A DNA stretch of 13,438 bases from STC-113 sp964618565 (GTDB lineage Bacteria; Patescibacteriota; Gracilibacteria; BD1-5; UBA2023): NCBI GenBank assembly GCA_964618565.1, contig CAZUBA010000040.1:1-13438 (forward strand), in the 5' to 3' direction. Both the position numbers and the translations under genes were made by a program. The notes beneath the pieces are model-generated. The model was not told where the DNA came from, ran no database searches, and worked only from the letters and a program-made list of their open reading frames with translations. Position 1 is the first letter of the stretch; each line of letters begins with the position of its first letter. Positions 5,850 to 13,358 of this stretch are shown here, piece by piece.

Positions 5850-5902
5850 CTTTATAAAATTGCATTTTCTTGAAAATAAATTTGCAATATAAAGGTTTTT
5901 TT
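5850..5902 (+). terminator. Terminator between the infB operon and infA
   Basis: CTTTAT (5850-5855) pairs with ATAAAG (5889-5894), and ATTGCA (5859-5864) with TGCAAT (5883-5888), with three bulged A between them and an inner TTTTC/GAAAA stem. Seven T follow (5896-5902). The 3' arm also serves as the -35 region of the next promoter. Confidence 0.75.
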
Positions 5903-5909
5903 ATACAAT
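5882..5909 (+). promoter_or_regulatory. Promoter of the infA-rpmA ribosomal operon
   Basis: TTGCAA (5882-5887) and TACAAT (5904-5909), 16 bp apart. The start point would be near 5916, giving a leader of about 40 nt before the infA ATG. The -35 box lies inside the terminator stem of the upstream operon. It is the only clear promoter I see before the long gene string up to 11538. Confidence 0.65.
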
Positions 5910-5954
5910 GTGCGAGCTAATTATTTTTAGATATTTCTAAATAAATTTCCTTAC

Positions 5955-6188
5955 ATGTCAAAGGAAGACAAGATTGAAGTAGAGGGTGTTATTGTAAAGA
6001 CCCTTCCTTGAGCGCTATTCGAAGTTAAGCTTCCCGATGATTTCGGAGGAGGTTGAATAATCATTAGAGCTTACATATCCGGTAAAATGAGAAAGAATTT
6101 CATTAACCTGATAGAAGGAGATACAGTGTTGGTGGAATTAACTCCATACGACCTAAGTAAATGACGCATTATTTTCAGAAAAAAATAA
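5955..6188 (+). CDS. infA: Translation initiation factor IF-1
   Basis: 77 aa, single S1-type OB fold. IF-1 blocks the 30S A site during initiation and assists IF-2. The sequence begins MSKEDKIEVEGVIVKTLPGALFEVKLPDD, followed by IIIRAYISGKMRKNFINLIEGDTVLVELTPYDLSKGRIIFRKK, a full match to the family (usual length about 72). UGA encodes the Gly of LPGALF and of SKGRI. The insert DDFGGGG between strands is a few residues longer than usual. It opens the ribosomal operon, where many bacteria have secY-adk-map ahead of infA. Confidence 0.96.
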
Positions 6189-6226
6189 TGCTTTAAAGCT
6201 TTTTAACTTTAAAAAATTAAATAACC

Positions 6227-6340
6227 ATGAAAGTAAGGCCATCTGTAAAAAAGATTTGCGACAATTGCATGATCATCAGAAGATATTGAGTAGTTCGCGT
6301 TATCTGCGAAAATCCAAAGCATAAGCAAAGACAAGGATAA
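6227..6340 (+). CDS. rpmJ: 50S ribosomal protein bL36
   Basis: 37 aa. MKVRPSVKKICDNCMIIRRY... is a near-canonical bL36. The zinc ligands C11, C14, C27 and H32 are all present, so this is the zinc-binding form. The Gly after RRY is UGA. It lies between infA and rpsM as in most bacterial alpha/spc operons. It is too short to appear as a UGA-stopped frame and is easily missed under the standard code. Confidence 0.95.
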
Positions 6341-6410
6341 ACTCTGAGCCCAGGGCTTAAGAGTTTAGACTTTTATTAAATATACTAAAACCTAACCTTT
6401 AATTAATTTT

Positions 6411-6776
6411 ATGGCACGTATTGCTTGAGTTACACTTCCTAATGGAAAACATGTTGAAATCGCACTAACATATGTATATGGTGTTGGACGTTCGCTTTCA
6501 CAAAAAGTACTTGATAAAGTTGGAATCGAAAGAAACAAAAGAATCGAATCCCTTTCTGAAGAGGAGCTTGATAAGATCCGTGATGAGCTTAAGAGTTTTC
6601 AGATTGAATGAGATTTAAGAAGAGAAGTTGCTCAGAATATCAAGAGACTTCAAGAGATTAATTGTTACAGAGGTACAAGACACAAGAAAAAACTTCCAGT
6701 CAGAGGACAAAGAACAAAGACTAACGCACGTACAAGAAAAGGTAAGGCTGTATCTATAGCAAACAAGAAGAAATAA
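6411..6776 (+). CDS. rpsM: 30S ribosomal protein uS13
   Basis: 121 aa. It begins MARIAGVTLPNGKHVEIALT, with the invariant RIAGV Gly encoded by UGA. The helical core GVGRSLSQKVLDKVGI and the basic C-terminal tail RGTRHKKKLPVRGQRTKT...KGKA are typical. uS13 sits in the 30S head and contacts 50S (bridge B1) and the P-site tRNA. The 70 bp before it contain a weak hairpin (CTCTGAGCCC/GGGCTTAAGAG, 6341-6364) that could be an attenuator. Confidence 0.97.
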
Positions 6777-6782
6777 ATCGTA

Positions 6783-6801
6783 AGACAAGGCATGCCTGTC
6801 T
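6783..6801 (+). repeat. Intergenic palindrome, copy 1
   Basis: AGACA-A-GGC (6783-6791), AT, GCCTGTCT (6794-6801): an inverted repeat with one bulged A and GGCATGCC at its centre. The core ACAAGGCATGCC resembles the palindrome at 11204-11232, suggesting two diverged copies of one element. No T-run follows, so it is not a terminator; it sits inside the operon between rpsM and rpsK. Confidence 0.5.
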
Positions 6802-6845
6802 CAACAATATTCTAACTATAATTTACAAAACATTAACTAAACCAT

Positions 6846-7238
6846 ATGGCAAAAGCTGCACTTAAAAGAACAAAGAAAACAAGGAGAAATGTACCAGAAG
6901 GTATCGTTTCAATCATGGCTCACTACAATAATACACATGTAGTTGTTTCAGATACTGAATGAAAGGTATTGACTTGGGCAACTTGAGGATCAAGCTGATT
7001 CAAATGAGCTCGTGAAGCTACACCATATGCTGCACAGATCACTGCTGAAAATGCATGTTCAAAAGCTAAGACAATGCATGGTATGGAGAAAGCTAGAATC
7101 TACGTAAGATGAATCGGTGCATGAAGAGAACAAGCCATCCGTGGTGTAATAAGCGCAGGAATCGAACTTCAATCAATCCTTGATATAACTCCAGTTCCAC
7201 ATAATGGTTGTAGAAAGAAAAAAGTACGTAAACTATAA
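6846..7238 (+). CDS. rpsK: 30S ribosomal protein uS11
   Basis: 130 aa, the usual length. Landmarks are NVPEGIVSIMAHYNNTHVVVSD, ATGGSSGFKGAREATPYAAQ (several Gly from UGA), GIGAGREQAIRGVISAGIEL and the C-terminal DITPVPHNGCRKKKVRKL. uS11 forms part of the 30S platform near the E-site codon. The start is ATG at 6846, 69 bp after rpsM. Confidence 0.97.
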
Positions 7239-7285
7239 AAAAGAGTTAATAATTATAAATTTAAAAATTAAAATAATTCATTAGT

Positions 7286-7915
7286 ATGAGGTATACTGGT
7301 CCTAAAATGAAACTTTGTAGAAGAGAAGCTCTAAATCTTTTCGGTACAGAGAAATATGACTTGAGTCAAAATCACAGAAAACTTCTTGGTTCATCAAGAA
7401 TGCAGAAAATTTCAGACTTCGGTTTGCAGCTTAGAAAAAAACAAGCAGCAAAAAGAATGTATGGTGTTACTGAGAAACAATTTGCATCTTACTACAAGAA
7501 AGCCATTAAGATGCAATGAATCCTTTGAGAGAACATGATGAGATTGCTTGAACTTCGTTTTGATAGCGTTGTATTCAAATCAAATTTCGCTCGTACTATC
7601 ATGCAGGCTCGTCAATTCACTTGACATGCTCACTTCAATGTTAACGGACAAAAAGTAAACATACCCTCATACTCTATCAAAGTAGGCGATGTAATCGAAC
7701 TTAGAGAAAAAATGAAAGAATCTCCATTATACAAAACTCTTATAGAAGAATTCAAAGAATTTGCAAAGAAAAACAAAGCAGGAACAATAACAGGTGCTAA
7801 ATGGCTTGATATTAATCCTGATAAGCTGTCTATCACAGTTACTAGATTACCAGAAAAGGAGGATTTCGACCAGACTATCGATATTCAAAAAATAATCGAG
7901 TTCTACTCCAAATAA
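7286..7915 (+). CDS. rpsD: 30S ribosomal protein uS4
   Basis: 209 aa. The N-terminal domain begins MRYTGPKMKLCRREALNLFG; it lacks the CxxC zinc cluster of some S4 proteins. The S4 RNA-binding core follows: ENMMRLLELRFDSVVFKSNFA, ARQFTGHAHFNVNGQKVNIPSYSIKVGDVIEL (about residues 105-145). uS4 is a primary 16S binder at the 5' domain and, in many bacteria, regulates its own operon by binding the mRNA. UGA encodes Gly in MQGILGEN and FTGHAHF. The C-terminal end KEDFDQTIDIQKIIEFYSK is typical. Confidence 0.97.
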
Positions 7916-7954
7916 TCACTTTTACGCATTTAATTTATTACCTTATAGCGTATT

Positions 7955-8935
7955 ATGCACATTATTCACAATATTATCGGAGTTCCAAAAATTACAAAAG
8001 AACAAAAATCTGAGAACGAAGCAATATTTAATATCTCACCACTTCCAAGCGGATACGGTGTGACACTATGAAACTCACTAAGAAGAATTATGCTTTCCTC
8101 TATCCCAGGAGCAAAAGTTACTGGTATTAAGGTTAAAGGTGTGACTCATGAATATTCAACTATCCCAGGTGTCAAAGACAGTGTACTTGACATAATGCTT
8201 AACCTTAAAGGTTTGGTTGTTGAAAAACTAGATTCCTGAATTGAATGGGTGACCCTTAAGAAAAATAAAGCAGGAGTTGTTACTGCAGGAGACATAAAAT
8301 TCCCTTCTAGCATCAAACTTCTCAGTCCAGAAATGTATATAACTGAAATTGATAAAGACGGACTTGAGCTTGAAATACAAATCAGAATCGAGAAATGAGC
8401 TGGCTACATGAGTATCGAAGAGCTTAAGAAAAGAGAAGATGATGTTAATGTCTTGATATTAGACGCTAACTTCTCTCCAGTAGTCAATGTTCAATATGAA
8501 ATACTTCCATACAGAGTTGGTGATATCACTAACCTTGATGAATTAGAGCTTAGAGTAAAGACAAACGGAGTAATGTCTCCACAAGACGTTCTAAGATTCT
8601 CTTCTAATATGCTTAAATCTTACTTTGAATTATTCAATGAAGAAGGGCTTCAGATTGAAGGTGAATTTATAGGAGACATAAAGACTCTAATTGAAAAAGA
8701 AAAAGCTGAAATAAAAACTGAACTTGAGAAAGAGACGTACACTCCAATTGAAATCATGGGACTTAGTCCAAGAACACTAAATGCTTTAGTGAATGGGGAT
8801 ATACTTTCAATCGAACAACTTACAAAATGTACAGAAGCTAAATTATCTTCTATCAAAGGATTCGGTAAAAAAGCAATGACAGAAGTTAGAGACGCACTTA
8901 AAGAAAGAGGTTTGAAACTTCTAGGTGACGATTAA
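7955..8935 (+). CDS. rpoA: DNA-directed RNA polymerase alpha subunit
   Basis: 326 aa. The N-terminal domain (about 1-230) has SPLPSGYGVTLGNSLRRIMLSSIPGAKVTGIKVKG, the dimerisation and assembly region, with the Gly of TLGNSLRR encoded by UGA. After a Lys/Glu linker (about 240-265), the C-terminal domain carries two helix-hairpin-helix-like motifs, GLSPRTLNALVNGDILSIEQL and LSSIKGFGKKAMTEVRDALKERGLKL, which bind UP elements and activators. Its position after rpsD and before rplQ is the classical alpha-operon order. Both domains are intact, so UP-element-type promoter control is possible. Confidence 0.97.
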
Positions 8936-8944
8936 ATCAATTAA

Positions 8945-9014
8945 AAGTTATAAGTTAGAGATTATAAATTCTGACACATAACTTATAACTTACAATTTAT
9001 AACTTACAATTAGT
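8945..9014 (+). repeat. Ten in-register heptads forming an inverted repeat, between rpoA and rplQ
   Basis: The spacer consists of ten 7-bp units in register: AAGTTAT, AAGTTAG, AGATTAT, AAATTCT, GACACAT, AACTTAT, AACTTAC, AATTTAT, AACTTAC, AATTAGT. The first units are inverted relative to the later ones, giving a perfect 12-bp stem (8945-8956 with 8980-8991, loop 23 nt) in the mRNA, without a T-run. A 14-bp exact tandem repeat covers 8983-9010. The repeat family resembles those at 197-231 and 353-387. Confidence 0.7.
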
Positions 9015-9018
9015 TAAA

Positions 9019-9378
9019 ATGAGACATAGAGTTAAGAATACATTCAAATTCAACCATAAAGATGGTGATCATAGATCTGCTGTTTTGAGAAATCTTGCTA
9101 CAAGTTTTTTCATACACAAAAGCCTTGTTACTACTCAAAAAAGAGCAAGAGCACTTTCTATTATAGTTGATAATCTTATCAATGTTGTAAACAGCAAAGA
9201 TGAAATGAATGCTATTAGAGAAGTTGAGAGACATGTTTTTACAAAAGAATCTTCTTTGGAACTATTCAACAACATCGCTCCCAAATATAAAGATAAGAAA
9301 TGTGGATTAACTTCTATTACACCAATCAAATTCAGAGATGGTGATAGTGCGAAGCTAGTAAAAATCCAACTCGTTTAA
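9019..9378 (+). CDS. rplQ: 50S ribosomal protein bL17
   Basis: 119 aa. It begins MRHRVKNTFKFNHKDGDHRSAVLRNLATSFFIHKSLVTTQKRA, the conserved N-terminal helix region of bL17, and ends FRDGDSAKLVKIQLV, matching the family's C-terminal strand. bL17 lies near the peptide exit tunnel. It has no UGA codon. It follows rpoA as in E. coli, but 83 bp away across the heptad-repeat hairpin. Confidence 0.97.
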   Translation: MRHRVKNTFKFNHKDGDHRSAVLRNLATSFFIHKSLVTTQKRARALSIIVDNLINVVNSKDEMNAIREVERHVFTKESSLELFNNIAPKYKDKKCGLTSITPIKFRDGDSAKLVKIQLV

Positions 9379-9402
9379 TTTTTTTTGTTTTAAGAAAATA
9401 TT

Positions 9403-9834
9403 ATGAAAACTATAAATCCAAAGCAAATCGTCAATACAGAAAGAAAATGGTATGTCATCGACGCTGAAGGTCAAACATTAGGTAGGCTTGCTACAAAAGT
9501 AGCGGTTATACTTCGTGGTAAAGATAGAGTAGATTTTGCTCCGCACGTTGATAATGGCGCATATGTTATTGTCTTGAATGCAGGAAAAATTAAATTGACC
9601 GGTAATAAAGAAGAAGATAAGGTTTACCATACTCATTCACAATTCATGGGTGGTCTTAAGACTACTTCTGTGAAAACTATGAGAGAGAAAAAGCCTACTG
9701 AAATATTCAGACTTGCAATACAAGGAATGCTTCCAAAAACTAGACTAAAAGATGATATGCTTGCAAGATTAAAATTGCAATTATGAGGCACTCATAAATA
9801 TGAGGCTCAAACTCCTGTAACTATAACTCTTTAA
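9403..9834 (+). CDS. rplM: 50S ribosomal protein uL13
   Basis: 143 aa; the true end is TAA at 9832-9834, reached only by reading UGA (9784-9786) as Gly in LGGTHKYEAQTPVTITL. Landmarks are RKWYVIDAEGQTLGRLATKVAVILRGK, DFAPHVDNGAYVIVLNAGKIKLTGNKEEDKVY and GMLPKTRLKDDMLARLKL. uL13 is an early-assembly 23S rRNA binder. It is paired with rpsI as in nearly all bacteria, but here attached to the alpha operon. Confidence 0.97.
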
Positions 9835-9854
9835 TTTAATATATTTAAACAATT

Positions 9855-10250
9855 ATGGCTTCTAAGAAATACATTTACGCGCTTTGAAAAAGAAAAACTG
9901 CCGTAGCACAAGTTAAACTTTTTGAATGAGAAGGACAATCAATGATCAATGGTAAAAACTACCAAGACTATGTGTCTAGATGAGATCTTTATTCTGTTCT
10001 TTTATCTCCTTTGAAATTAGTTAGCTGAGAAGGAAAATACTACTTTGAAGTAACTGTGGTCGGTTCAGGTGAAAGCGCACAAGTGCAAGCCATAAGACAT
10101 GGTCTAGCCAGAGCTCTTTCGAGAGTGGATGCTGCTATGAAGAAAACTATGAAACAAAATAGTCTTCTAACCCGTGACGCAAGGAAGGTTGAAAGAAAAA
10201 AACCAGGTCTGCACAAGGCAAGAAAGGCTACTCAATGGTCAAAACGTTAA
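9855..10250 (+). CDS. rpsI: 30S ribosomal protein uS9
   Basis: 131 aa. It begins MASKKYIYALGKRKTAVAQVKLFEGEG, where the Gly of ALGKRKTA is UGA. The middle VVGSGESAQVQAIRHGLARALS and LLTRDARKVERKKPGLHKARKATQWSKR are typical; the universal C-terminal SKR tail that reaches the P-site tRNA is present. Start ATG at 9855, 20 bp after rplM. Confidence 0.97.
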
Positions 10251-10282
10251 TATCTTTTTATTACTCATATTCCTCATATATT

Positions 10283-10702
10283 ATGACAACTATTAATCAA
10301 CTTATTAGAAAACCAAGAGCTGATAAAACTCGCAAGAGCAAATCTCCAGCTTTACAGGTGATAAAGAATTCGATCAAAAGAAAAACTACCGCACTTGCTT
10401 GTCCACAAAAAAGATGAGTTTGTACCAAGGTTTATACGACAACTCCAAAAAAACCGAATTCAGCGTTACGTAAAGTTGCGAAGGTAAGGCTTACGAACGG
10501 TTATGAAGTTATTGCTTATATACCATGAATCGGACATAATCTGCAAGAGCATTCAGTTGTTATGATCAGATGAGGTCGTGTTAAGGATCTTCCTTGAGTA
10601 AGATACCATATCTTAAGATGAGTCCTTGATACTCAATGAGTAGATAAGAGAAATCAATCAAGAAGCCTATACGGAGCTAAAAGACCAAAAGTAAAAAAAT
10701 AG
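10283..10702 (+). CDS. rpsL: 30S ribosomal protein uS12
   Basis: 139 aa, TAG stop. The start is taken at MTTINQLIRKPR, the universal N-terminus; an upstream in-frame ATG at 10235 overlaps rpsI and is rejected. An insertion of about 15 residues before CPQKRG makes it longer than the 124-aa E. coli form, as in Firmicutes. The decoding-centre loops VYTTTPKKPNSALRK and GRVKDLPGVRYH are intact: the lysines whose mutation gives streptomycin resistance are wild type, and the Asp that RimO methylthiolates is present. UGA is used for many Gly here. rpsL-rpsG are adjacent as in the str operon, but fusA and tuf are not nearby. Confidence 0.97.
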
Positions 10703-10733
10703 TTTAATTTAATTATCGATAAATCTCAATAGT

Positions 10734-11189
10734 ATGAGTACAAAAGGGAAAATAATGACTGGTGTCAAAAATGAAAGACTTATCAAATTCACTAACTATG
10801 TTATGAATGATGGTAAGAAAACTCTTGCACTAAAGATCATGAGCAATGTTTTTGAAGAAATCAAAGCTAAAGGACATAAAAATCCTGAAGAAATTTTTGA
10901 AAAAGCATTAGAGAATGTTATGCCGAAAATTGAGGTCAGACCAAAAAGAGTTTGAGGTTCTATCTATCAAGTTCCACAGGAAGTTAAAGCAAAAAGACAA
11001 TTAGCCCTAGCAGCTAGATGGATATTAGCTTCAGCACATGGAAAATCTGGTGGTGAATTCCACAGATTCCTTGCTACAGAACTAGTTGAAGCCTCTCAAG
11101 AAACTTGAGCTGCATTCAAGAAAAAGCTAGAAGTGTACAAGATGGCAGAAGCAAATAAAGCCTTCGCTAGATTCGCTAATAACAGATAA
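10734..11189 (+). CDS. rpsG: 30S ribosomal protein uS7
   Basis: 151 aa with UGA as Gly. The N-terminus (MSTKGKIMTGVKNERLIKFTNYVMNDGKKTLALKIM) is shorter and more diverged than the usual MPRRR start; ATG at 10755 is an alternative. The core matches well: NPEEIFEKALENVMPKIEVRPKRVGGSIYQVPQEV, RWILASAHGKSGGEFHRFLATELVEAS and the terminal MAEANKAFARFANNR. uS7 nucleates assembly of the 30S head and lines the E site. It follows rpsL by 31 bp. Confidence 0.96.
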
Positions 11190-11203
11190 TTCAAAAATAA
11201 TTC

Positions 11204-11232
11204 GTAGATACAAGGCAATGCCTTGTATCTAC
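11204..11232 (+). repeat. Intergenic palindrome, copy 2
   Basis: GTAGATACAAGG (11204-11215) and CCTTGTATCTAC (11221-11232) form a perfect 12-bp stem with loop CAATG. No T-run follows (ATCAACCC), so it is not a standard terminator. The core ACAAGGCA-TGCC resembles the palindrome at 6783-6801. In the mRNA it would be a stable hairpin between rpsG and rpmA, and could protect ends after processing or partly uncouple the two genes. Confidence 0.65.
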
Positions 11233-11265
11233 ATCAACCCAATTAATTATTAATTATACAAGATT

Positions 11266-11538
11266 ATGGCTCATAAGAAGGCCCAATGAAGTACCAGTAA
11301 TGGTCGTGATTCCCAAGCTAAACGTCTTGGAGTAAAAGTATTTTGAGGACAACCGGTTAAGGCAGGTTGAATCATTATCCGCCAAAGAGGCAATAAATTC
11401 TGGGCTTGAGAAAATGTTTCTCAAGGTGTAGATTTTACTTTGTTCTCTACTATAGAGGGTACAGTTTCTTTTGAAGAAAAAAGAAGAGTTAGATTTGATA
11501 AAAGAGTCTACAAAGATATTTACGTAAGCGTAAAATAA
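11266..11538 (+). CDS. rpmA: 50S ribosomal protein bL27
   Basis: 90 aa. It begins MAHKKAQGSTSNGRDSQAKRLGVKVFGGQPVKAGGIIIRQRG, with the mature N-terminus encoded directly, so no Firmicutes-type N-terminal extension for Prp cleavage. That N-terminal tail reaches the peptidyl-transferase centre. UGA encodes several glycines (QGS, FGGQ, AGGI). bL27 usually follows rplU; here it is the last gene of the long ribosomal operon and rplU is absent from the window. Confidence 0.97.
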
Positions 11539-11548
11539 TACCACACAA

Positions 11549-11590
11549 AATCAAAAACCCCTAAGGGATATCCCTTAGGGGTTTTTGATT
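11549..11590 (+). terminator. 42-bp perfectly palindromic terminator of the ribosomal operon
   Basis: AATCAAAAACCCCTAAGGGAT (arm 11549-11569) is followed directly by its exact reverse complement (11570-11590). The GC-rich core CCCCTAAGGG/CCCTTAGGGG is flanked by A5 on the 5' side and T5 on the 3' side, as in a bidirectional Rho-independent terminator. It lies 10 bp after the rpmA stop. Confidence 0.93.
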
Positions 11591-11693
11591 GTTTTCAAAT
11601 ATACAATCTCATCTCGCCCGGATTATTTAATCATTTAATTTTAATATCCGATTTTATCTTAATGTGATTATCCTATCTTTTTTCTGTAAAAAT

Positions 11694-11720
11694 TTGCCAT
11701 ATCATAAATATGAATACAAT
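11694..11720 (+). promoter_or_regulatory. Possible promoter of ftsX
   Basis: TTGCCA (11694-11699) and TACAAT (11715-11720), 15 bp apart, place a start point near 11727, about 20 nt before the ATG. The remaining stretch from 11591 is AT-rich with no gene; it contains a weak inverted repeat, CGGATTATT/AATATCCG (11620-11651). Confidence 0.45.
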
Positions 11721-11746
11721 GCACTAGATTAATTTTTATTAAAAAT

Positions 11747-12664
11747 ATGAGAATTCTAAAATACGCTCTTAAGAATATAAAAAGAAATGCCTTTCTTTCA
11801 TTGTCTTCTGTTTTGGTGCTATCGCTTATCATTTTCTTCATAAACATCCTCCTGCTGGTTAATTATACCACTGATATCCTCATAGAGAACATTAACCAGA
11901 GGTTGACGCTATCAGTTACATTGAATAAATGATATACCAATGAGAATTCAGAGGTGATTGATCTTGTGTCAAGCATAAGATCCTTGAATAAATGAGTTCT
12001 GGTGACTTATGTTTCTCCGGAAGAGGCATTCAGCACAATGAAGGAGCGCGATCCTGAACTGACGAAACTGGTGGAAGATCCAAATGAAAACCCTCTTCCT
12101 GCGTCGATAAAGATTGAGAACATATGAATAAATTGATATAATGAACTAGACACGGTAATAGGCCGATATAAATCTGCAATAGTTTATGATGAAAAACGCT
12201 TCAAGAAGAAGATTATAGATTATAGAGCTCAATACGATCGTATCAATTCTGTCATTAAGGTTTTTAATTCCATTAAGCTCGGCATATATAGCATCATTGC
12301 CTTTTTCTTCTTTTCGGTATTTATAATTATCTATAATATAATAGGGAATTTCATCTTCTTCTATAGGGATGAGATAAAGATAACTAAACTTGTTTGATGA
12401 GACAATGTTTTTATATACTGACCGTTCAGTGTCCAAGGTTTTCTATATACCCTCTTTTCTTCGTTATTAAGCTTTATAATATTCCTCTACATCATCAAGA
12501 CTGTGAATATTTATTTGATTGACGACTTCCCTTGATTCGTAAATAGATTTTTGGCTTCAAATTCATCATATTTTTTCTATGAAATAGTTTCAATCTCATT
12601 GCTCTGACTCCTAAGCTGATTTCTTTCATCTCAGAAGTTCATAAGCAAAACAACTATAAAATAA
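11747..12664 (+). CDS. ftsX: Cell division protein FtsX (ABC-transporter-type permease)
   Basis: 305 aa read with UGA as Gly. FtsX is the membrane partner of the ATPase FtsE and couples the divisome to peptidoglycan hydrolases. The start RILKYALKNIKRNAFLSL is the typical cytoplasmic lead into TM1 (about 15-39). An extracytoplasmic domain follows (about 40-175; VTYVSPEEAFSTMKERDPELTKLVEDPNENPLPASIKI is the strongly FtsX-like part). TM2 is at about 176-203, then the cytoplasmic loop RDEIKITKLVGGDNVFIYGPF that contacts FtsE. TM3 (about 231-252) and TM4 (about 277-297) complete the four-TM fold. ftsE is not beside it in this window, although the pair is normally adjacent. The gene begins a new transcription unit after the operon terminator. 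Confidence 0.9.
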
Positions 12665-12692
12665 AAAACCAACCTGAAGCTTGAGAAAAATT

Positions 12693-12721
12693 TTGTAATT
12701 TTACAAAGTTTATGCTACAAT
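12693..12721 (+). promoter_or_regulatory. Promoter of the zinc-ribbon gene, with inverted repeat
   Basis: TTGTAA (12693-12698) and TACAAT (12716-12721), 17 bp apart, with TGC before the -10 box (extended -10). TTGTAA is also the left arm of TTGTAA-TT-TTACAA (12693-12706), a possible operator covering the -35 region. The start point would be near 12728, about 23 nt before the ATG. I see no clear terminator between ftsX and this gene. Confidence 0.55.
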
Positions 12722-12750
12722 AATGAATATTTATTTAAAAACTTTTATAT

Positions 12751-13290
12751 ATGGAGGAAAAACAAAGGGTTTGCCCTTGATGTGGAGCTAGCATGAATGA
12801 GGTTTTCAATCAATCTATTTCAATTGATGTTTGTCCAGATTGCTGAGGAACATTTTTTGATTATGAAGAAATAAGTAAAAATTTGAATAATACCCAGACA
12901 ACAACTGATGTCAGTGAAAAAATAATCATTTGAGACGATAAGCCTGATCACGAAGGTAAAATACTAACCTGTGCAGCATGCTCTAACTCTATGGTTGAGA
13001 AAGAATATGCATATGATTCAGGCATACATATCAATTTCTGTGATAATTGCCATTCTATCTATCTGGACATAGGAGAATTGGAAGAGGTAAAGAATTATCT
13101 TACGAGCCTTGATGAAAGTAATGAATGAAAAGCTATGGAAGAAAAATGATTGGATTTTATCAAGCAAATAAATAAAGAAACAGAGGCGAAATATCTGAAG
13201 ATGAGACAAGAATTGGATAATGCGTATTGGATCGACGATTACTTATGATTGGACAAGGTGGCCGATTTCTTTTTCAGAAAATTTTTTTAG
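12751..13290 (+). CDS. Double TFIIB-type zinc-ribbon protein
   Basis: 179 aa with UGA as Gly, TAG stop. Two similar zinc ribbons are visible. The first has C8-P-G-C11, then C28-P-D-C31-GGTFFDYEE. The second has C74-A-A-C77, then C97-D-N-C100-HSIYLDIGELEE. The pattern CPxCG...CPxCGGxFxDxxE is that of the zf-TFIIB family (PF13453) found in many small bacterial proteins of unknown function. The C-terminal third is a charged helix (DFIKQINKETEAKYLKMRQELDNAYW) ending in an aromatic stretch, VADFFFRKFF, that could touch a membrane or a partner. It has its own predicted promoter and a strong terminator. Its role is unknown; nucleic acid or protein binding is the reasonable guess. Confidence 0.85.
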
Positions 13291-13321
13291 TTTTTTTGAA
13301 CACAAGCGCTATAAAAAAAGA

Positions 13322-13358
13322 ATATGCAAATTATAAAAAATAATTTGCATATTTTTTT
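13322..13358 (+). terminator. Terminator after the zinc-ribbon gene
   Basis: A perfect 13-bp stem, ATATGCAAATTAT (13322-13334) with ATAATTTGCATAT (13340-13352), loop AAAAA, followed by T (13352-13358). A-rich sequence on the other side makes it potentially bidirectional. Confidence 0.88.

Noticed and set aside
8945..8991. Terminator between rpoA and rplQ
   Set aside because: The stem is perfect but all A/T-rich, with a 23-nt loop and no T-run after it.
10235..10282. Upstream ATG extending uS12 by 16 residues
   Set aside because: It would overlap the end of rpsI, and the conserved uS12 N-terminus begins at 10283.
12146..12436. 96-aa minus-strand frame
   Set aside because: It is antisense to the FtsX membrane region.
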